In this document: one piece after another, positions 6,360-10,821 of the stretch | How the letters are laid out: each line of letters begins with the position of its first letter | How positions within the stretch are numbered: position 1 is the first letter of the stretch | Assembly: GCA_963772845.1 (NCBI GenBank) | Contig: CAVYYW010000038.1 | Span: 1 to 10,821 of the forward strand | Length of the DNA: 10,821 bases | DNA from: CAVYYW01 sp963772845 | GTDB lineage: Bacteria; Bacillota; Bacilli; Bacillales; Sporolactobacillaceae | Direction: 5' to 3' | Notes under the pieces: generated by a model | Seen by the model: the letters and a program-made list of their open reading frames with translations, nothing else | The model's database searches: none | Told to the model about the DNA's origin: nothing | Made by a program: the position numbers and the translations under genes

Positions 6360-8670
6360 ACTGAAGAAAGACAGCAGGATTTACTCAATTATATGAGAAA
6401 AGAGGCTTATAAGCCTTTAACCATTAAAGAATTGGAAGACGTGTTTGATGTAAAAGGATCAGAAGCGTTCAAAGAATTTGTTAAAATGCTGAATGAGCTC
6501 GAAAATCAGGGTAAAATTCTTAGAACACGCAGTGACCGTTACGGTGTGCCTGAGAAAATGAATCTCATAAAAGGCAAGGTTCAAGGCCACGCCAAAGGGT
6601 TTGCTTTTCTTATTCCTGAAGAAGAAGGCCAGCGCGACGTCTACATTGCACCAAAGGACTTGAACGGGGCAATGAACGCAGACACAGTTCTCGTGCGCCT
6701 GTCTCATGAATCTTCTGGAGAGCGTCCTGAAGGCTCCGTCATTCGTATTATCGAGCGGGGCACTGCTCAGACTGTTGGGACATACAGCGCCAGCCGGCAA
6801 TTCGGTTTTGTCATCCCAGATGATCAGCGGATGGCCAATGATATTTTCATCCCAAAGGATGCGAGCAATGGCGCCGCAGACGGTCATAAAGTCGTTGTGG
6901 AAATAACCAAGTATCCTGAAGGCAGAATGAGCGCTGAAGGAAAAGTGCTTGAAATTCTTGGACATAAGAACGATCCTGGCGTCGATATATTATCCATTAT
7001 TTATAAGCATGGTTTGCCGCTCGAGTTCCCTAAAGAGGTTCTAGATGAAGCAAAAGCGGCTCCTGAAACGATCCTGCAGAGATCGAAGGAAGACGAGATC
7101 TCCGTCATGAGACGATTGTTACCATTGACGGCGAAGATGCGAAAGATCTAGACGACGCTGTTCATGTTGTTGAACTGGACAATGGGAATTATAAGCTGGG
7201 CGTTCATATTGCGGATGTCAGCTATTATGTAAAAGAAGGCTCGAATCTTGATGAAGAGGCTTTTGAAAGAGGGACAAGCGTTTATCTAGTAGACCGGGTC
7301 ATCCCAATGCTTCCTCACAGGCTATCAAACGGAATTTGCAGTCTTAAACCCTCAGGTTGATCGACTTACCATCAGCTGTGAGATGGAAATGACGCCGTCT
7401 GGAAACGTTGTCGGGCACGAAATATTTCCAAGTGTCATTCGCACCACCGAGAGAATGACCTATACGAATGTCAGAAAAATCTTGTTACAAGAAGACGAAG
7501 AAGTACTGGAACGCTATAAGGATCTTATTCCTTTTTTTGAAAGGATGGGCAAGCTTGCTTCCATTCTGACCGAAAAACGTCGGAAACGCGGGGCAATTGA
7601 TTTTGATTTCACCGAGGCTAGAAAATCATTGTAGGTGAAGACGGCGCACCAGCTGATGTCGTAGTACGCGAGCGATCTGTTGCTGAACGGCTGATTGAGG
7701 AATTTATGCTTGCAGCTAACGAAACGATTGCAGAGCATTTTGAGAATCTGGAATTGCCGTTTATTTACCGAATTCATGAGAGTCCGCAATCTGATAAACT
7801 GTCGAAGTTCTTTGATTTTGCTGTGAACTTTGGCTATGTCCTTGAAGGGCATGCCGATGAGGTCCACCCAAGAACGCTGCAGTCCTTGCTTGAAAAAGTA
7901 AAAGGAGAGCCAGAGGAAGCGATTATTTCCACTGTTATGCTGCGGTCAATGCAACAGGCGAAGTATCATCAGGAAAATCAAGGTCACTTTGGATTATCAA
8001 CGGATTATTATACACACTTTACCTCGCCGATTCGGCGTTATCCCGATCTTATCGTCCACAGGCTGATCCGGAAGTATCTGTTTGAAAAACAAACGAATGA
8101 AAAAACGCTGCGTGCGTGGGATAAACGATTACCGGAAATTGCCAAGCACACGTCTGAACGTGAACGGCGTGCAGTTGATGCTGAGCGCGAAACAGACGAC
8201 CTGAAAAAGGCAGAGTACATGCAGGATAAAATAGGCGAGACGTATGAAGGCGTGATCAGCGGTGTCACGAATTTCGGTTTATTCGTTGAATTGCCTAATA
8301 CGATAGAAGGTCTCGTTCATATCAGTTATCTGACGGATGATTATTACCATTATCACGAAGATCAGTTGGCTGTCATAGGTGAACGGACTGGTACGGTATA
8401 CAGAATTGGTGATGAGATTGAAGTCCGTGTGCTTAATGTCAATCTGGATGAACGTTCAATTGACTTTGAAGTAGTCGGAATGAAGCCGAGAAAACCGCGC
8501 GAACGCAAGGGCCGCCCAACCGTTATAGAAGGCAAGAAGGATGGCAAAAAAGATAGTAAGAAGCGTGGAACTGACTCTAAAAAATCGATAAAACGCCCTG
8601 AAAAAAAAGGGAAGAAAAGAAACCTTTTTACGACAGTATGAAAAAGAAGAAAAAGAAGAAGAAACGCTAG
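6351..8670 (+). pseudogene. rnr: Ribonuclease R, broken by four single-base frameshifts
   Basis: RNase R is a processive 3'-5' exoribonuclease that degrades structured RNA and works with tmRNA. Pieces occur in order: winged-helix and cold-shock domains (6351 to about 7096; SDRYGVPEKMNLIKGKVQGHAKGFAFLIPE), the RNB catalytic start with its metal-binding aspartates (IDGEDAKDLDDAV, 7124-7162), RNB continuing through RRYPDLIVHR, an S1 domain (about 8233-8472, GVISGVTNFGLFVELPN) and a lysine-rich tail. The frame changes near 7095 (one G missing), 7346-7351 (one A or C extra), 7622-7625 (one A missing) and 8601-8608 (one A missing). Correcting all four gives exactly 774 codons, 773 residues, close to the length of B. 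subtilis RNase R. As it stands, translation ends at 7151 inside the catalytic domain. All four sites are homopolymers, so sequencing error is as likely as real decay. smpB does not follow. Confidence 0.92.
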
Positions 8671-8705
8671 AGCGGGAGGTTTGGACCCGCTCTCTTTCTC
8701 TTTTT
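8669..8705 (+). terminator. Intrinsic terminator of the esterase-rnr operon
   Basis: AGAGCGGG (8669-8676) pairs perfectly with CCCGCTCT (8686-8693), with a 9-base loop, followed by CTTTCTCTTTTT. The first stem base lies inside the restored TAG stop of rnr, so gene end and terminator are fused. It closes the operon before any smpB. Confidence 0.9.
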
Positions 8706-8706
8706 A

Positions 8707-8769
8707 AGAGCGATTTTCTAATAGATAATGACTAATAATATAAGTTCGCAAAGAGCTGAGAATCGCTCT
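8707..8769 (+). repeat. Inverted repeat between rnr terminator and repeat cluster
   Basis: AGAGCGATTTTC (8707-8718) is complementary to GAGAATCGCTCT (8758-8769) over 12 bp with one G-U pair, around a 39-base AT-rich loop. It marks the inner edge of the right repeat cluster. No T-run follows it, so it is not an obvious terminator. Confidence 0.5.
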
Positions 8770-8893
8770 AGGATGCTCGCTTTCCACGGGCACGGCCTCA
8801 GCTAACTTTGGCTTGGTTTCTTTGTACGCCAAAGTGGATCTTCGGACGCGTGCTATTCCCGTTGGAGTCTCGCACCTTCCGCTTTACTCAACG
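8763..8893 (-). repeat. Dispersed GC-richer repeat module, right copy
   Basis: Read on the minus strand this matches 587-765: GTTGAGTAAAGC, GTGCGAGACTCC, CGAAGATCCACTTTGGC, GCCAAAGTTAGCTGAGGCC and GGAAAGCGAG in that order. It lacks the ~65-base module found in the middle of the left copy. Apparent small frames across it are products of the repeat. Confidence 0.75.
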
Positions 8894-8977
8894 TGTTTGT
8901 GAACAGAGGATGCTTATCAAAATCGTAGCTATAGAAATTCAATTGCCATCAGCTGAACACGTGGCATCTCGATTTTC
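8894..8977. other. Spacer within the repeat cluster
   Basis: About 85 bases with no recognisable gene and no evident match to the left cluster. Confidence 0.3.
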
Positions 8978-9020
8978 CACAGCCGAGTGGGCTGGGGAAA
9001 CCTCTAAATGGACTTTTTCA
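8978..9020 (-). repeat. 43-bp dispersed repeat module, right copy
   Basis: The reverse complement matches 61-103 at 38 of 43 positions, without gaps. It contains AAACCTCTAAATGGACT. Confidence 0.75.
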
Positions 9021-9027
9021 GTGGCTT

Positions 9028-9135
9028 CCACGCTGATTCTGCAGGACTTGAAACAGCATCCTTGAATTCACACCGGACGAAGAAAATTCGATGCAATACA
9101 TTGAAAGCTACGATACCCTCGCTTTCCGCAGGCGT
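9028..9135 (-). repeat. ~70-bp module, copy 3 of 3, with flank
   Basis: On the minus strand this reads GGAAAGCGAGGGTAT, CTTTCAATG, GCATCGAATTTTCTTCGTCC, GAATTCAAGGATGCTG and TTTCAAGTCCTGCAG. It follows the order of the left cluster at about 750-848, and its last ~70 bases also resemble 620-690. Confidence 0.65.
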
Positions 9136-9289
9136 TCCGCGAGGGGCCTCATGGCCACAGGACGTGGGTAGGTTCGACGTTAGCGCTGGACGTGCCGATT
9201 TTAGCCGAACTTCCTTCAATACATTGTGGCTGCGGGGTCTCGCTTGGAACGCTAATCCTGCAGGAGTCTCGGGTATTTCTTGCTTTCAA
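9136..9289 (-). repeat. Diverged part of the right repeat cluster
   Basis: No gene is supported. Fragments such as GAGACTCCTGCAGG (minus strand, near 9256-9269) echo the family's GAGACTCCTGCGG wording, but no full-length partner is visible in this window. Confidence 0.4.
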
Positions 9290-9793
9290 TGAGCATGTGT
9301 ATTTTCGAGGAATCTCGCGCCCTCCGCTTCAATCAACGTCATGTGCGTATCGCCATTTAGAAGTCAAATATGACTATAGATATTCAAGAGCGGGGCCATC
9401 AGCGGGATTACAGACAGCCGAACAAAATGAGCGGTGCGCCTTGACGCACCGTTTCAACTGCCTTATAAAAAATTCAAATAAGGTATGAAAAATCATCAGT
9501 TTTTTAGGATTTTTCATGAGATTAAGCTGATTTTCAAAAGAAGAACGAAAAATCAGCTTCCGAATCGATCTTGAGCTTGCTTCGGATGGGGTGGGACCGT
9601 TCCCATTCGAATGCTTTTGTCGACTTCTCTTATGGGGGTTTTGCCCGCCACTTTCAGTAGTTTGCCTGCCACTTCCCTAATTTTCCCTTCTTTCCGTAAT
9701 TAATATCACTAGTTCACACTGGAGGTTTTCATTGATGGCTATCCGCTTATTCAGCAGGCATCCCAAAGTCCCCAGCAGCATAGCCGAGTGAAC
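9290..9793 (-). repeat. Large inverted repeat, right arm (~500 bp)
   Basis: The inverted counterpart of 87-635. The core 9397-9566 matches 521-352 in reverse with 165 of 170 identical bases and carries the same three hairpins. The tandem part (9619-9675) has only two full units and one partial. Outside the core, similarity falls and small gaps appear, so the copies are not recent identical duplicates. Confidence 0.85.
9619..9675 (-). repeat. Short tandem array in the right arm, 2 full units plus 1 partial
   Basis: On the minus strand the units are GAAGTGGCAGGCAAAC (from 9675), GAAAGTGGCGGGCAAAA (from 9655) and a partial GAAGTCGAC (from 9627). The left arm has about two more units, so this segment contracts or expands. 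Confidence 0.75.
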
Positions 9794-9862
9794 GTGTAAA
9801 TCCTCTTTTCATTGAAGAGAACGTAAGGAAACAAATGATGATAATGTTCCTTAAGTATATAA

Positions 9863-10204
9863 CGGAGACTTCTTAACACCGATGAGGCTGATCTGATCGT
9901 CTCACAACTTCTTCGAGATTCTTTAATGAATCAGAGCTATAAAGATGTCGGCACCATATTTCTCACGTCTCCATTGCTTATTGAGGTTAACTGGGATACT
10001 TGTATTAAGAAGATGTTGATAGAAGGAATCTGCGACCATGTGCTTACTGCTAGTAATGCTTCGAAGCGGGATTCCACGTTGCAACTCGAAGTCGTGCAAG
10101 ATGTGATGCTCGTGCCATCTACATCGATCAGCCAAAATGTGAATGTGAGCCATTTTGATTTTCCTAATATCCGCTCTCCGCCTTGTTCTGAGGCGACATG
10201 CTGA
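9863..10204 (+). pseudogene. Possible degraded gene remnant, function unknown
   Basis: An open frame of about 113 codons ends at 10202-10204. Its first in-frame ATG is at 9926, without an SD. The reading (DLIVSQLLRDSLMNQSYK, then TIFLTSPLLIEV, then TCIKKMLIEG) has ordinary protein composition in its first half. The TSPL wording loosely recalls nucleotidyl/cytidylyl-transferases of the acylneuraminate type, but I would not assign it. The end (STSISQNV...) lies in the direct repeat also found at the window's left edge. It may be a decayed, frameshifted gene or chance. Confidence 0.25.
10118..10171 (+). repeat. 52-bp imperfect direct repeat, right copy
   Basis: Same-orientation match to 1-52, with about three quarters of positions identical and a perfect 17-base block (ATCAGCCAAAATGTGAA). 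It lies 325 bases outside the right arm of the inverted repeat. Confidence 0.55.
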
Positions 10205-10269
10205 TGAGACTCATCATGGATGAGAAAAGGCATACAACAGGAACATAGTTTTGAAAGCGGGGTTCGTAT

Positions 10270-10821
10270 ATGATTAACTTGATTGTGTCTGATTTAGACG
10301 GCACGCTTTTAACAAAGGAACGACAAATCAGCCAAAAAAATATTGAAGCAATAAAACGGGCTCAAAATGAAGGAATCGATGTCTCTATTGCAACAGGAAG
10401 AATGTATTACGATGTACAGGCTCGCTTAAAGCACGCGGGGCTTTCCACGCATATTATTGGAGCAAACGGAGCGACGGTTCAGCTTGCTTCCGGTGAACGT
10501 CTATATACGGCAGGTATGAATAAGAGTGAACTTATAAAGGGTTTGGAGTGGATGATTGCGGAGCACCATTATTTTGCACTCTATACTGACGAAGCGATCT
10601 ATGTTCACTCAAACGGGTATAACTGGGTGAAAAGCGAGCTCGATGATTACAAAAGACAGGAGCGCTCATATGGAGATAAGGTCATTGTAGTGCCTGAACA
10701 AACCAATGATCCTTTTTTTAAACAGTTTGATGAGCTCACGGACGTTCTTGACAAAGACACTCCTGTTTTTAAAATAATGGCTTTTTCTCTGGACGATGAA
10801 AAACGCCGCAAAGCAGCGAGT
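10270..10821 (+). CDS. Cof-type HAD-IIB family hydrolase, 3' end outside the window
   Basis: The first 184 codons are open to the window edge. Motif I is DLDGTL (D8 nucleophile, D10 acid/base) right after the N-terminal strand, motif II is ATGR (41-44, T42), and GANGA (64-68) is typical of Cof/HAD-IIB enzymes (Cof, YidA, YwpJ-like). Residues from about 80 onward belong to the C2-type cap. Such proteins are cytoplasmic Mg-dependent phosphatases of sugar phosphates, flavin nucleotides or similar; the substrate cannot be inferred. Motifs III and IV would lie beyond the edge. The ATG is preceded by only a weak SD (AAGCGGGG). Family members are about 260-290 residues, so roughly a third is missing. 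Confidence 0.88.
   Translation, partial: MINLIVSDLDGTLLTKERQISQKNIEAIKRAQNEGIDVSIATGRMYYDVQARLKHAGLSTHIIGANGATVQLASGERLYTAGMNKSELIKGLEWMIAEHHYFALYTDEAIYVHSNGYNWVKSELDDYKRQERSYGDKVIVVPEQTNDPFFKQFDELTDVLDKDTPVFKIMAFSLDDEKRRKAAS

Noticed and set aside
7346..7351. Programmed ribosomal frameshifting in rnr
   Set aside because: Four sites with different directions, no slippery heptamer plus stimulatory structure, and no known recoding in RNase R. Sequencing error or mutation is simpler.
8808..9488. Reading frames of 71-98 codons at 8808-9065, 9008-9292, 9192-9488 and 9004-9219
   Set aside because: They overlap one another on both strands inside the right repeat cluster, have no SD and no protein-like conservation.
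87..9793. Composite transposon bounded by insertion sequences
   Set aside because: The arms have no transposase frame, no clear terminal inverted repeats and no exact target-site duplication; the genes between them look like ordinary chromosomal genes.
9937..10233. 98-codon minus-strand frame
   Set aside because: It is antisense to the possible remnant at 9863-10204, has no SD and resembles no known family.

Overview
The window looks like chromosomal DNA of a Bacillaceae bacterium (low-to-moderate GC Firmicute). Evidence: a secG / carboxylesterase / RNase R gene order matching Bacillus secG-yvaK-rnr, Shine-Dalgarno (SD) sites of the AAGGAGG type, A-rich coding sequence, a YukJ-like (DUF2278) protein, and a dispersed intergenic repeat of a style common in Bacillaceae. 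Genus cannot be decided from the sequence.

Layout. 1-960: no gene, a mosaic of dispersed repeats. 1181-3234 (minus): a secreted two-domain protein, lamin-tail domain plus two HKD phospholipase D motifs, with its own terminator. 3403-4968 (minus): a two-gene operon of a short-chain dehydrogenase and a DUF2278/YukJ-like protein, ending in a terminator. 4969-5183: divergent promoter region. 5184-5499: secG with its own terminator. 5519-8705: promoter, carboxylesterase (Est30/YvaK type), RNase R, terminator. 8707-9800: over 1 kb without a convincing gene, made of the same repeats in opposite orientation. 9863-10204: possible gene remnant. 10270-end: 5' part of a Cof-type HAD hydrolase.

The two most notable signals are these. 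(a) rnr is not intact: four single-base frameshifts can be placed, each explained by one base gained or lost in a short homopolymer. Correcting all four gives one 773-codon RNase R that ends in a lysine-rich tail. This is either sequencing error or a recently broken gene. (b) All the complete genes lie between two ~500-bp copies of one repeat in inverted orientation (87-635 and 9290-9793). A 170-bp core is 97% identical and contains three hairpins. Smaller modules of the family are shuffled around both copies, and a 52-bp imperfect direct repeat lies at the extreme ends of the window.

How the genes relate: SecG is a SecYEG channel subunit. The esterase and RNase R are probably co-transcribed (6-bp gap, or 12 bp from the preferred TTG start). 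In Bacillus, rnr is normally followed by smpB and ssrA; here a terminator and repeats follow instead. I see no transposase, integrase, CRISPR array, rRNA or tRNA, and no convincing new multi-gene system. The repeat family is the best candidate for something undescribed.
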